Part shown: positions 31,842-43,087 of the stretch, piece after piece
Position numbering within the stretch: the stretch's first letter is position 1
How the letters are laid out: the number at the start of each line of letters is the position of its first letter
NCBI GenBank assembly: GCA_030710605.1
Contig: CP092863.1
Location: 64,479,572-64,543,571 of the forward strand
Origin: Cordylochernes scorpioides
Lineage: Eukaryota; Arthropoda; Arachnida; Pseudoscorpiones; Chernetidae
DNA length: 64,000 nt
Direction of reading: 5' to 3'
The notes under the pieces: generated by a model
What the model saw: only the letters and a program-made list of their open reading frames with translations
The model's database searches: none
What the model was told of the DNA's origin: nothing
Program-made: the position numbers and the translations under genes

Positions 31842-34800
31842 GTGAGTTTCTCTCCTTGTATGAAATATGCTGTTCCCATTCATGGCTATGTGAAGTTTTT
31901 TTTTCTTATCCCTAGTACACGTGGTACAAAATAAATAAGAACTGGAGGATCCCACCTAAGCACAGTTGGTACAGACTAGAAGCAATAGTTTCCCAGACCT
32001 CAAAGGTCCATAAACCGTACACCATTGCTGACATCCAGGTCACACAGCCAAAAGGGAATGATGCATTCTCCATGCACCGAGCGGCCATTGTTTGGCCCCT
32101 CGCGCCCGGCATTATGGTCTGGCTCCATGGGGTCGACCAATCAAACCCACAGGCGTTTTCGAAAGTTCATTGGCAAGGTTGCTGACCGAGCCCTCTCGTT
32201 CGGACTTAATTAAACCCGTCCTACGCTCCAATAGGACTTCCCCCCCTTTGGCCCTCGAACCCTTAGTTCCCAGTACTCCCTGAATCTGCCGTCGAATCAA
32301 GGACCTCTGAGGTTCTGAGGTTGACGCGGGGAACCCCGTGAAGGCGGGGGGTGGTACTGCTGTGTGCACCCCTTGGTGTTTTTCAGCAGCCAGGCCTAGC
32401 CCTGGTTTGCAATTTTCACGCATGGCAAGGACGCTCCCAATGGCGCACACACAGAGCGAAGACCCAAGAGTTTCAAGACTCGTGCGCCCCACGACCAGCT
32501 AGCACAGTTCGTACAGTGGAGTGAACCCAGGAGGAGCTCTGAACATCCGAAATAGACAGCATCAAACAACACTAACAAGATTTAGAACAGGCCATCTCAA
32601 GCCATTGAAGATAGAAAATAACAACAAAATCTACCCCACTTGCCCAAAATGTAGCTTGGCACCTGCAGCTCCAGAACACATTTTGGCTTGCATTAGATGC
32701 ACTAAACAGGACCTTTGGGAGAGGCCGCTGCTTATCATAAAACAGCTCGAGGAGCATGAACTCATGGAATTCGTGTAATCTTTACACAAGGGGATAAGAA
32801 ATAACAACAACACGTGGTACAGACCATGATAATCATGGTCGGTAGAAGTAGGCTACTGCTTTTACTGTAAGTACACCACATGTCTACATATGTGTAAAGC
32901 ATTTCGACTTTGCACTTACAAATGTGCCAGAGCCCCGTTTGGTTACTTGCACTCGCTGGTGAGGTTGGATTTTTGCAAGAAACAGGGGCCATCGGAACAT
33001 TTTTTTTTAAATTGGAAAAAAGTGCCCAATGTGGGAATCGAACCTGGGTTGTAGCGGTTGAAAACCAATGGTGTAAATGTGAAGAATTGATTGTGCACAG
33101 TGCTGATTTCTCTAATCCTATATGTAATACTGGCTGTACACCACATTGAGCAACAGTGATGATTTACAATGTGGAATACTCTGTCCAGGAAGCTCTACCA
33201 GTCTCACACCTTGCTGCCCAAGACAGTTCTCCATAATTGGGCCCAGCAGTGTGATACTCCACCCTCCTACCAGACTGTGAGTCTCCTTCTCATTTTTAAT
33301 TGATTGGTTCATTTCTTTCAACCATCCCTTGCTGCATCTAACTTTACACTGGGATGCATGCTTGTTACTTCTATACTATTGGTAGAGAACTTTGTTCTGT
33401 GGTCATTAGCAGCAACTAGGTTGTACTGGTGTATATTTGACAAATTATTCGAACTGCTTTTCACATATGTAGACATGTGGTGCACTTACAGTAAAAGCAG
33501 TCGCCTACTTCTACCCACCATGATTATCATGGCCTGTACCACGTGTACTAGGGATAAGCAAAAAAGATATTTGACATATCAGAAGTTTTTCAAATTAAAG
33601 ATACTTCAGCCAGTAATTCTTTTTTATTGTCTCGACGTTTCGACAAAAATATTTTGTCCTCATCAGGAGCGAACAAAAATTAAAATATTTGGCAAAGTGT
33701 TATAAATTATTCTCGCTAATAATTTTTAATGCTTTGCCAAATGTGTTTTAATTTTTGTTCACTCCTGATGAGGACAAAAGATTTTTGTCGAGACAATAGA
33801 TTTACTGGCTGAAGTATCTTTAATTTGAAGAACTATGAATGCCAGCCAGGCAGCCTCTATCTTTATGAAAATCAGCAGTTGTCCAGCAAAGAGATGGAAT
33901 GTTATCTCACCAGACTTGTGATGTGGCAGATCCAGAAGGACAAGACTTTCTATACAGAGGTAACGGTCAACGGAGAGAAATACGCCAACAGTCTTGGGTG
34001 AGTTCACAGTGTTGTTGGATGGCAGGTTGGTTATCACCACCAGATGTAGCTTACGTTCCAGATGGAAATTATAGCAGTGATAGGGAACAGTGTGTCTCAC
34101 CAAAATAAAGAAACAAAAGCTATTGACTCTCTCTTCAATCCTACAGACACTGATCAGGGAAAATGCCACAGCATCAGTATGGCAAATTCTGGAAAACCAT
34201 CTGAGAAGGCTTGAAAATTAAAAAAAAGTTTTAAATCATCATTGATATCTAGTACAGTAGAACCTTACTTTAGGGGACAGCCTGCTAACAGACACCTCTC
34301 TACAAAGGACAGTTTTCATTTGCAAAATTACCATTTTTACTATTTAGCAAGTCTCCGGTAAGAGAACACCTCTCCCTAAAGGACACTTTGGCTCTGCAAT
34401 TGGTGTCCTTTACAGGGAGGTTATACTGTATATACTAATTCTAATGCCAACAACACACACATTCACACACTCAAAGATCATTTTACATATAATTGACATA
34501 TTATTGCAAATTACCATTCCTGAACAATGTCATGTTGTTAATGTCCTTCAAGTCGACTTTTAGTGACCATATGGATATATATTCTCCAATTTGACATGAT
34601 AGTTGTACCATATAGCTCAAATTATATAGCTCAAATTACAAGTAAAGTCAGACTTTCACCAAAGTGTGCCTGGATCATGGTGCCATGATCAACGAAAGCT
34701 GCATCCCTATACCCCATTCCATGAGATCATGAACTCATGGAATTCGTGAAGTCTTTACACAATGGGATAAGAAACAACAACCATATAGCTTTTTAAGTAG

Positions 34801-37800
34801 TGTTTGATACAGAACTGGTTTGCCAGTGCCTTCTTCCATCTATGCCGCTGGCCAAATAAATTTGGCTCTTCCATCTTTTTGAGCAATTTTTCTCTCCAAG
34901 AACAAAAGAGTGTCCTTCTTCATTACAAGAATGAAGTCCCAGTTTTCATTCCATCCCCCTTTGGGTTAGCCATCCCATTAGGATGTTGTTTGTTCTCTAC
35001 CGGAGATGTATTCGAACTGAGAGTTACAAGTAGGAGTGTGAAATTCATTGGGATTGATACCAAATGGCATTTCTCTAAACCCTCCAGTAGAGCTTGTTAC
35101 TGCTTCCCCTCCTCCTTTTTCATACGGGCTTGGGACCGGAAAATGCGAATTTTAACATGTTCCAAGCAAATGTAATACAGGAAAAATTCCAGGTAGTGAT
35201 GCCCATCTCAAATTCTAAAATAATTCTCGGCAATGATGGACATGTACATACTGCCCTCACTGGGACCTTCTTCAGCATCGATTTTCTATAGCCATGGCAT
35301 TTTATAAAATAAACAGTAGCAATACGTTTCTTCATTCGTGAAAAGTGCAAGCTCTCGTATCTCTACAATCCTTCCACAGGCATAGCTGTAAGTTGAGAGA
35401 ATGAGTATAAATAAATATACAATATTATTTACATATATATTTAAAGACACAACAAATTTACATACAGCTATGCTCGTGGAATAATATTGTATATTTATAT
35501 ATCCTCATTCTCTCAACTTACAGCTATTCCCGTGGAAGGATTGTAGAGATCCGAAAGCTTGCATTTTCATGAATAAAGAAACGCATTGCTGCCGTTTATA
35601 TTTGTATATTTTTACTTTATAGCAATTTTCTTTTTTAAAGGACATTCTATGTTAACCTGCTCTTGGGCCAATTATCATTGCTTGGGATTCACCACAGGAG
35701 AGCAGAGAACTTAGCCTTCCAATTATCCAGATATAATTTCAATAAAATATAATTCCTTGTACAGTAGAACCTCCATGAGAGTGCACTCACGCTAGAGGAC
35801 ATCTCTCTACAAAGAATAGTTTTCATTTGCAAAATTACCAATTTTACAATTTAGCAACTCTCCAGTAAGAGGACATCTCCCTAAAGGACACTTTGACTCT
35901 ACAATTAGGTGTTGTCCTTTACAGTGAGTAAGTTCTACTGTATCAATATTCAGAGTGAAAATATCAGGCTTCCAGGAATAAGTTTCTTTTAATGTCTATA
36001 TATCTTCCCCTTATGATTACGTCTAACAGGAATAAGGAGGTTATCCACTTATCTATGGAACATACGGTGACGTCAGTGACTGAAGTGGAAAGAGGTCTTC
36101 CCATTGGGGAATCCTTTTATCTGTTTATAATGTTTCATAACATATGAAAGAAACTTATATTATGATACATTAGCGCGCCATCTGTTATCAAAATTCGAAA
36201 CTATTATAGACACGTATGATTATTTTAAAAAATAAACAATTTCTACTGTCCTTACTCGGCCCTTCCATAAATTTTTCCATTGCAGTAAGGACAGTAGAAA
36301 TTTTTTATCTTTAAAAAGAATCATACGCGTCTATAATAGTTTCGAATTTTTATAAATAAACTTATCCTTGTAAGCCTGATAGTTTTACCCTAAGATATAA
36401 TTTCATATACTGTATTCCAAAATGCATTGTTAATTCTCACAGGATTATGTTAACCTTTCATTAATTTATGCTTCTGATCATGGGGACTGATAGTTTTGTT
36501 TAACTAATTTATAAATTCACAAAACTCCGCCTCTGCCGGTCCCAAGCCCAGATGTAAAAGGAGGAGGGGAGCAGTAACAAACTCACTAAAAAAACCTGGG
36601 TTCAGCTGGCCCAGCTGATAGTACCCTGTAAGGGCTCCTAATCCAGGGATACAGGATGAGTCTGTACTCCATGTTAGGAGCGGCTGCACATGGCATCCGT
36701 TCCTCATGTCATTCTTAATGACAAAGGCAGACGCAATCTACCACACCCAGTGTGGAGATAAGAAAGAAGAAGATAAATTCACATCAAAATTGACCATAGT
36801 GATAGTAATAAAGTGGTAAAGCACTATTAATATACAAGGTAGGATCAAAAAGTTCCCAAGCTTTTTTAAATTAATTATTTATTCATAGTATAGTAATTTA
36901 AATATCAAAATTTTCAAAATAGGAACCTTGGTTATCTACACATTTTTTTTTCAGCGTGAAAAAAGGTGTTGGAATGCTTGTTCAAAGTCAATTTTTCTAA
37001 GCTTGTTTAGCTCCACCGTCGCATTTTCAATTACTTCTGATGACGATGAAAAGCGCCTCCCTTTTAACGTCATTTTAAGTTTTGGAAAGAAGAAGAAATC
37101 ACATGGGGCGATATCAGGAGAGTAAGGAGGATGCGGTAAGACAGATACAGAGTGTTTGGCTAAATAGTCTTGAACAATAATGGATCTATGAGCAGGGGGC
37201 ATTATCATTTAGCAATTTCCACTGTTTTGATTTAAAGAGTTGGTTTCTTTTTCTTCTTATCGCATCACGAAGGCGCACAAGTATTTCTTTGTATGCCTGT
37301 TTATTAATAGTAACCCCCTCTTTAATAAATTCATAATAAACAAGTCCTTGATAATCGAAAAACACTACAAGCATTACTTTTCCTTTGGACTTGTCAAGAC
37401 GAACTTTCTTCTTTCTAGGAGAACTTGGTGTGTGCCATTCGAGTGATTGTTTTTTTGTTTGTGGATCAAAAATAAAGCACCATGTTTCATCCCCAGTTAT
37501 TAATGTTTTTAAAAAATCAGAATCATTATTTGCAGTTTCAATTAAATCTTTGCAAATTAATAATCTGGTTTCTCTTTATTGATCAGTTAAATTTCGTGGG
37601 ACAAAATAACCACAAAGTTTTTTCATGTTTAAATGTTCACCAATAATTTTTTGTAACTACCATACGAAATTCCAAGTATTTCTGATATATTATCAATAGT
37701 AATTTTGTTATAAGCAACAATTAAATCACATACTGTCCAATATTGCGATTCGTTGTTGACGTCAATGGCCGACCTGACCTTGAATTATCTGCAATGCTCT

Positions 37801-38441
37801 TACGGCCATCTTTAAAACGTTTATACCAGAAATAAACTTGCGTTCGTGACAATTTTTCGTCTTCATAAGTTTCATTCATTAATGATAACGTCTCTGTGAA
37901 ATACAATTTTAATTTTACACAAAATTTAATATTTGCCCTTTGCTCAAATGATGACATTGCAGAAACCGACGCGAGCTAAATACTTACAACAAAAATATGC
38001 CTAAAATGAAAACTACACATGCACATTTACTGACGTTGCTAAATTAAATTATAGTTTAGGCTTTGTTCTTTACAGTAAAATTGATTTTACATTTTTCAAA
38101 AGTTGTTTTATATTTTATTTTTTTAAAGTTTGGGAACTTTTTGATCCTACCGTGTATATATGAAAAAATAAAATAATAAAAAGGCCAGGTGTTGGTATTA
38201 CCTTGTGTTTTTACTTCATTAAAATAAAACAAGCTTTTTCATATAATGATTACACCCCTTCTTGTTTGTCTTGTGTCCAAAAATCTGCTCCCAAATATCC
38301 CAACTGTACTGTCTGTGTAGAGAAAAGAACAAGAAACTCTCAGAGCAAGCAGCTGCCCTGGTGGCAGGGATTGTTCTGGGACTTATCAAACCTGATGAAG
38401 ACATTGTGGAGAAATCTAGAAAGTTCTACATGACCAGTTGA
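31656..38441 (+). CDS. DUS2: DUS2-like tRNA-dihydrouridine(20) synthase, 3' part, right copy
   Basis: Four exons, 31656-31841, 33189-33276, 33930-33997 and 38321-38441, have the same lengths, phases and splice borders as the left copy and encode the linker plus the whole C-terminal dsRBD. Spliced, they give an uninterrupted frame to TGA at 38439. The exon before the linker, present at 30357 in the left copy, would fall before this contig's start at the gap. Over 463 coding nt I count 11 differences from the left copy, one non-silent. The introns carry LINE-A, SINEs, a PLE-type repeat, MITEs and a mariner. Confidence 0.87.
32520..32810 (+). pseudogene. LINE-A ORF2 C-terminal fragment and 3' end (right arm)
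   Basis: An 85-codon frame reads RQHQTTLTRFRTGHLKPLKI, then CPKCSLAPAAPEHILACIRC, then a stop at 32776 followed by the tail GGGGATAAGAAATAACAACA. This is the uninterrupted counterpart of the fragment split by the Gypsy element on the left. Upstream sequence (about 32040-32510), GC-richer with GGTTGACGCGGGGAACCCCG, may be more LINE sequence; it has no left-arm partner. Confidence 0.75.
32811..33070 (-). repeat. tRNA-derived SINE copy (right arm)
   Basis: Reverse-strand copy with GGTTCGATTCC complement (GGAATCGAACC) near 33033; partner of 21964-22240. Confidence 0.7.
33189..33276 (+). CDS. DUS2: DUS2 right copy, dsRBD first exon
   Basis: 88 nt between CTCTGTCCAG and GTGAGTCT; encodes KLYQSHTLLPKTVLHNW to PPSYQT. 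The split Lys codon (AA|G) joins the previous exon. Confidence 0.87.
33458..33560 (+). repeat. tRNA-derived SINE 3' part (right arm)
   Basis: CACATATGTAGACATGTGG to CCACGTGTACTAGGGATAAG; partner of 21478-21595. Confidence 0.65.
33585..33829. repeat. PLE-type inverted repeat (right arm)
   Basis: Arms run from AAATTAAAGATACTTCAGCC to its complement near 33829, each containing the CTGATGAGGACAAAA hairpin. The left half keeps a full hammerhead-like core; the right half has lost about 8 bases of it (GTCGAGAC instead of GTCGAAACGTCGAGAC). Confidence 0.75.
33634..33666 (-). ncRNA. Hammerhead-like self-cleaving motif candidate
   Basis: On the minus strand CTGATGA is followed by a hairpin (GACAAAA/TTTTGTC) and then GAAACGTC, the order of the hammerhead core (CUGANGA, stem II, GAAA, minimal stem III/cleavage triplet GUC). 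One extra G lies between the core and stem II. Small hammerheads of this kind are known from Penelope-like elements. Activity is not shown by sequence. Confidence 0.45.
33930..33997 (+). CDS. DUS2: DUS2 right copy, dsRBD beta-strand exon
   Basis: 68 nt. The acceptor is TGTGGCAG at 33922-33929; an AG 16 bases upstream would break the frame relationship. It encodes IQKDKTFYTEVTVNGEKY and ANSLG. Confidence 0.87.
34254..34428. repeat. MITE family A copy
   Basis: CAGTAGAACCTTACTTTAGG to GGGAGGTTATACTG. Confidence 0.85.
34640..34785 (+). repeat. LINE-A 3' end
   Basis: CTTTCACCAAAGTGTGCCTG followed by TCATGGAATTCGTGAAGTC and GGGATAAGAAACAACAAC. Confidence 0.6.
35330..35600. repeat. PLE-terminus-like inverted repeat
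   Basis: TCTCTACAATCCTTCCACAG at about 35358 is opposed by GGAAGGATTGTAGAGATCCG at about 35534; the second is followed by AAAGCTTGCA. These resemble the CTGTGGAAGG...CGAAAGCT terminal hairpins of some Penelope-like elements. Confidence 0.55.
35762..35940. repeat. MITE family A copy
   Basis: CAGTAGAACCTCCATGAGAG to AAGTTCTACTG, TA-flanked. Confidence 0.85.
36236..36345. repeat. Short hairpin of MITE family C
   Basis: AATTTCTACTGTCCTTACT and AGTAAGGACAGTAGAAATT face each other around a 30-base centre. It is bounded on the left by GCGCGCCATCTGTTATC, also found next to the 43088 foldback. Confidence 0.7.
36510..36775 (+). repeat. LINE-B 3' end
   Basis: CTCCGCCTCTGCCGGTCCCA through AGGAGCGGCTGCACATGGC to GTGGAGATAAGAAAGAAG, partly deleted. 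Confidence 0.6.
36835..38154 (-). mobile_element. mariner element, right arm only
   Basis: 1320 bp flanked by TA, with about 28-bp inverted ends (AAGGTAGGATCAAAAAGTTC at the left; the complement of CGGTAGGATCAAAAAGTTCC at the right). The size, TA target and internal transposase pieces identify Tc1/mariner of the mariner type. No partner exists in the left arm. Confidence 0.93.
36951..37957 (-). pseudogene. mariner transposase, broken
   Basis: The N-terminal piece (from 37957) has the helix-turn-helix start SSFEQRANIKFCVKLKLYFT and the RSGRP linker (SRSGRPLTS). Central and C-terminal pieces lie in other frames: DNAP (near 37190), then AHRSIIVQDYL in a shifted frame and PYSPDIAPCDFFFF, holding the second and third Asp of the D,D34D triad. 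A frameshift at about 37190 splits DNAPAHRS, and stops lie between 37374 and 37721, so it cannot make active transposase. Confidence 0.9.
38321..38441 (+). CDS. DUS2: DUS2 right copy, terminal exon
   Basis: 121 nt from acceptor CTGTGTAG to TGA; encodes EKNKKLSEQAAALVAGIV and the tail ending FYMTS. Confidence 0.87.
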
Positions 38442-38579
38442 CCTCTCTCTTACAACACCAATATGTAAATATGTAATTATATATATGATACACATATCCC
38501 TCAATATAATTTATGTCAAATAAAATATGTTTATTATTTGTTAATCTTATTTTTCATTTTTAACATAGATAAGACACAC

Positions 38580-38700
38580 AATTTGGATTATAGATTATAT
38601 ACACAAGGTAATAAGACCTAATCTAAATAAATAAATAGTGTGTTAACACACACACTATTTGTTTATTTATTTAGATTTGGTCTTATTACCTTATGTTTAT
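38580..38700. repeat. PLE-type inverted repeat, core deleted
   Basis: CAAGGTAATAAGACCTAATC...AATAGTGTG faces CACACTATTTG...GGTCTTATTACC; the central hammerhead-like part is missing. A shorter relative lies at 15250-15330. Confidence 0.7.
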
Positions 38701-38993
38701 AATCTTTTAACCTATTTAAAGAACCCTTATATGATATGCAATTCTCAACAATGTTTCAGAAGAAACTAAATCAGTTCCAAATACAATAATAAGCAATCAA
38801 ATCTATATAATATCTTAAAAGTTAGACTCGAGCTGTTACTGTAGCAAGGAAAGCTTGGACTCGAGACACCTACTGCTGGAATGTCCACTCTTTTATAGAG
38901 CGTTAGACAACAGACAGCTACCAATGTAGAATATCTGTATGAATTTGTAAACACCAGAGAGAATTGTTACAGATTTAACCACTTTTATAAATA

Positions 38994-39169
38994 CAATTAA
39001 ATTTGTCTATAGCGTCCCCTCTAAATAGCACCTCCCTCTCTATAGCACCTGATTTTAAATACGTAGTACGATGTGATTTACATTAAAATTGACCTGTCTA
39101 TAGCACCCCTCTCTATAGCACCCTATTTTGGTGAGTCCCAAGAGGGGGCACTATAGACAGGTTTAACTG
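38994..39169. repeat. MITE family B copy (right arm)
   Basis: CAATTAAATTTGTCTATAGC to GACAGGTTTAACTG; partner of 14169-14343. Confidence 0.8.
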
Positions 39170-40064
39170 TATATTTATGTCTGTCTGTCTGACTTGAAAG
39201 TATCAGGTTCCTAATACATCATTGTTTCTTTTTTACTTGAATAGTGATCTATATAGCTGTTTCTGTTTAACAATTGTAAATTGATGCAATTATCCCTAGA
39301 GGGGATATTACGTTTTGTGTGTTGAAATAAATAAATAAAGAAATTCTTACAAGTTAGAATGAAAAATGATAATGTTTTAATAAATTGTGATAGTAATCTT
39401 TGCTTGAAGTCTTAATAGATTAATTGACTTTATGTGTTGTTGTTTCTTATCACCTTGTACAAAGATTACATGAATTGGCAGAGTGCCATCTAGTGGAACG
39501 GAAATCAACTTGGCCAATCCATTTGTCACTTCCCCCTGATGACTTTGTCATCCTACCCAAATCAATAAAGAAGGTCAGTGTGATGAAGAAATATGTGGAG
39601 AGTCAGATGTTTTAGTCAATGCTTCTAAGGACTTATTACTAAGAAAATAAGTACTTATACCAAACTCTCTGGTTAAATTTCAACATGGCTGAGGCAGCAT
39701 TTGGGTGACGAATGGAACATCTTGGCTGCAACTGATTCCATCAGGAATGAATATGTGCACCATGGAAAGTTATAAGAATGGGAATATCTACAATCTGGTC
39801 GAATTGAGCGATAAATGACAAGAAACACAGATAAAATTACGTGAATGGTCACAGAAGAAACCTTACTCTGGATCCAGGACTGACTGAAATTCAAAAGTTG
39901 CAGCTTGTTTCATGTCTTGATGAGTTCATTGACATTTGACTTTTGGAGTACTTCTATTAAGTCCACCGGTAATGTGAAGCACAAGATAAACACCTGAGAC
40001 CACTCTCCTATCAAACAGCAGCCCTATAGAGTAGCACCAAGTGAACGGATTCTAATTCAAGATG

Positions 40065-40285
40065 AAGTGAACAAGAAGATTGAGAATAGCATCGTGGAAA
40101 CCTCTGAAAGTCCTTGGTCATCTCTAGTTATAATATTTTGAAAGAAAAATGGAACCTGGAGATTCTGCATAGATTACCTTCGATTAAATAAGGTCACAAA
40201 CAAGGATGCTTACCTGCTGCCACGCATTGACATTGATGATGCCTTGACAATTTATCTGGCTCTAGTCACTTCTCCATGATGGATC
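40065..40285 (+). pseudogene. Gypsy-type reverse transcriptase fragment (right copy)
   Basis: Mirror of 2473-2690, reading [10 protein letters not shown], then a TGA where the left has CGA (Arg), then [18 protein letters not shown]. The stop distinguishes it from the left copy. Confidence 0.78.
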
Positions 40286-40611
40286 TTTGTCCGGGCATTA
40301 GAAGATTGAAGAGGATGAAAAAGGCTGGGAGAAAACCGCCTTCATCATCATTGATGGCCTGTATGAAGCCGGTAGGCGTTGAAACTTCCATGTGGATACT
40401 TCCAGCTTGAGCATCTTTCATACACGTTAGTTCCCAGATGCGTTAGTTCCCAGATGCGTAACTCGAGAAGGCCGAAGTGACCCATGGAGACAGGACGTGT
40501 TAGGACACCTCCTGGCAGCCAAGCAGTGCGCTCAGGTCCCAAGACAAAATGTACCACTTGGAACTTAGAGATGGTGGAGAGAAATAAGAATGTTGAAGTT
40601 CTCGCCCGCCC

Positions 40612-41206
40612 TTGGAGAGGCCGCGAACGAAGGAGGACCATCTTAAAGTGGCCGTCTCCATCAGCCCCACGATATGGGTATCCTGGACTGATGTTCCTTG
40701 TCTTGTAGTCACTAGACCACCCAGAACCTTCAATGGCACTATAGACCAACAGATGTTCAAAGGGTTATACTCTGTTTCTCCAGGCACCACACCAAAGACC
40801 TTTGGTCTTGTTGTAGTTCGCTTGTATTCGCGACGCATGCTGGAATTCATAGAAGTTTTTGACGTGTTGGAATTGTTCATCATTCGGGATGAATAGGGTG
40901 ATGTTGGTATTGCCAGAACGTTCCCTTGGCCGAGAATCCGCTCTAGACGACGCAGGAGTGGTCTTATCACAAGGCTGAACAAGGTGGCGCAGCCCTTTTT
41001 GACTCCGTTTTAGAAGGTGAAAGGATGTGTGTAGTGGTGTTTACTCTGACTATAGCGTTTGCCCCGATGAAGGCTGATTGCAGCCGAAGTGACACTAGTA
41101 GAGAAATCAGGAGACTGCAGTCTAAAGTATTGAAGGCAGACTCAAGGTCTGTGGAGATGACAGCTAGTGATATACTGTTCCTTGAGGCTGCGGCGACCTC
41201 GTCAGA
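40612..41206 (-). pseudogene. LINE reverse transcriptase remnant (right copy)
   Basis: Mirror of 1552-2146 with only a few substitutions; the same frameshifts are present. Confidence 0.75.
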
Positions 41207-41691
41207 AACGCGGACTATATTCCAAGAGGAAGACCGTCCTGGAACAGCGTAGGTCTGGCACTTGGCACTAGGCAAGGAAGATAAGGTCGTAGTCGCTCTA
41301 GGAGAACGCTGCGGAGGACTCGATACCCATTGTTGGAATGGAGATAAGTCTGTAGCCGTTGAGGCCGGACGACCACCACCGTGCGACTTGGGCATGAGGC
41401 AGATGGAGTTGCGTCGTGATGAAGAAAGTAAGGGCTAGCAAATCCTCCATGACTCGAAGACTCGCTGTAGCGTACCAATGAAGAACTCATCGAAGGCCTT
41501 CATCAGTATGCTTTCAGGTGCTCTTTCGAGCGGCAGTGGCAGATAGCTGTGGTAATATGCTCTGAAGAAATCTCATGTCTGTGTAAGTAGTCAAAGAGCG
41601 TCGCTACTCTGTCAATAGCGGTCCTCGAGCGAAGCATGGCAGCGATGCATGATCAAAACATGGTAGTCCGACAGCCTATAATTAATTGTTC

Positions 41692-42315
41692 AGAAATGGG
41701 TGAGACGTGGTAAAAGAGCCTGAATGGTTAATGGAATCAAGCAAGACGACTCGCATCGATCCAGCTTTCGAGTGTGGCGACCCTAGCTGGTAGGTGCGTG
41801 GCCTCGAAGATGCACGCAGCATCCACGAGGTCAGCTCGTTCCAGGAGTTCTGTGAATTCTTCCACTCAACAAGAGCTAATGTCATTTGTGGACTCCCCTG
41901 AGATATTCAGCTCACTAAGGACCCAGGCATCTTTTCTGATGACTTCAGCCGCGATGGTCTGTAGTTGTAGGAGCCGCTCGCCTAGAGCATATAAAGGTGA
42001 CAGTTTACTAAAGCCATTTGGCGACTGCGGACGCTGACCACAGCGATCGTCCTTTGCCATAATATTCGCTGCCACAGGATGGTTACGCCAGGAGCGGCGA
42101 CACAGGCAAGCCCAGACACAATGGTAGACATCGATGGCGCGATGGTTTCTCTGTAACCAACACAGATATCTTGTTCATTTTCAGGGGCCATGACGTTGTT
42201 GCCCTGCACGAATGCGAAGTCAACAGCATGGCACACAGTTAAAGCAGTAGAGCTCCATGCTTCTATGGCGAGTGGCGAGACCACGCACGTTGAGCATCGC
42301 AATGCGGAATCTCAT
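41692..42315 (-). pseudogene. LINE endonuclease remnant (right copy)
   Basis: Mirror of 443-1066 opening with the same FRIAMLNVRGL-type frame; a short cluster of substitutions at about 42195-42205 (VQGNNVM against VQEANVT) is the main difference. Confidence 0.65.
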
Positions 42316-42545
42316 GGGTGTTGCTGGCAGTCCTCGATTGTATAATCCTCATCGATCAGGCACTCCGTGAGGGTGAGGGTTGACAGGATGACGAGGACGT
42401 GGCCGTTCATCTTGGCCAGCTGTAGGATGGCCTCTTTACCCCCTAAGAGCTTGTCTAACGCTTGAGGGTACTGCAGTTTGATGAAGTCCAGGCAAAATTC
42501 CACATAGAAGCAGCTATCGAGGGAACTCCATTGTTGTATTACCAT
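42312..42545 (-). pseudogene. LINE ORF1 C-terminal remnant (right copy)
   Basis: Mirror of 213-446 with one amino-acid difference (Cys for Arg) and the same ATGA overlap with the endonuclease frame. Confidence 0.45.
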
Positions 42546-43087
42546 GGTCTAGGCAACCTGTTGAATCTGTCGCTTTGATTTCTTGAAGTTGGGTCCTCTT
42601 GGTTGACAAGGTCAGACCTCCACTATTTCGTGAAGCCTTGTCATAAATATAAAGGGTTATATCGGCCGTCTGTCTTTCACCATCCATGCCAGTTAGGTTA
42701 ATTTAGTTTTGGTCTTTACAGCTGAGAGACCAGGTAAAATATACGCATGCTTACTTCTAGCTACTTTATATGGTTCTATACATTACACAATAAACCCTTT
42801 TAAATAAAATACTAATATATATTCAAGTTATTCAAAGGTGTGTGATTTTAGCAGCCCACCTTTCATTCTTCAATAAGAAAAAAATAATTTAATTAGATTT
42901 GAATAATTGGAGCTCTGATAATCGGTATTTAGAATAGTTGGAGATCTGATAATTGGAATTTAGAATAATTTGAGTTCTGATAATAGGAGTTTTGCTTAAT
43001 TATTGTGCTTATAATTTTAGTTTCGCGGATGAGTGTGATATCAAATAATCAGAGTTATTATATTACGATGCACTAGCGCGCCATCTG

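Larger units (their letters stand above)
30655..42766. repeat. Right arm of large inverted duplication
   Basis: The arm starts exactly at the edge of the first N gap, at sequence mirroring about 29265, and ends near 42766 where the left partner runs out of the window at base 1. It contains the same gene exons, LINE pieces, SINEs and MITEs as the left arm in reverse order, without the left-arm LTR insertions and with its own mariner. The start at a scaffold gap is what a head-to-head contig join would look like, although a real palindrome is not excluded. Confidence 0.93.

Noticed and set aside
32025-32492. Open frames on both strands in the GC-rich block
   Set aside because: GC-rich sequence lacks stops by chance; frames on opposite strands overlap and show no domain.
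33914-33997. Longer version of the DUS2 beta-strand exon, with an apparent frameshift or a TGA in the left copy
   Set aside because: Using the nearer AG (33929 on the right, 20531-20532 on the left) gives 68-nt exons in phase with both neighbours and a clean dsRBD; the TGA then lies in the intron.
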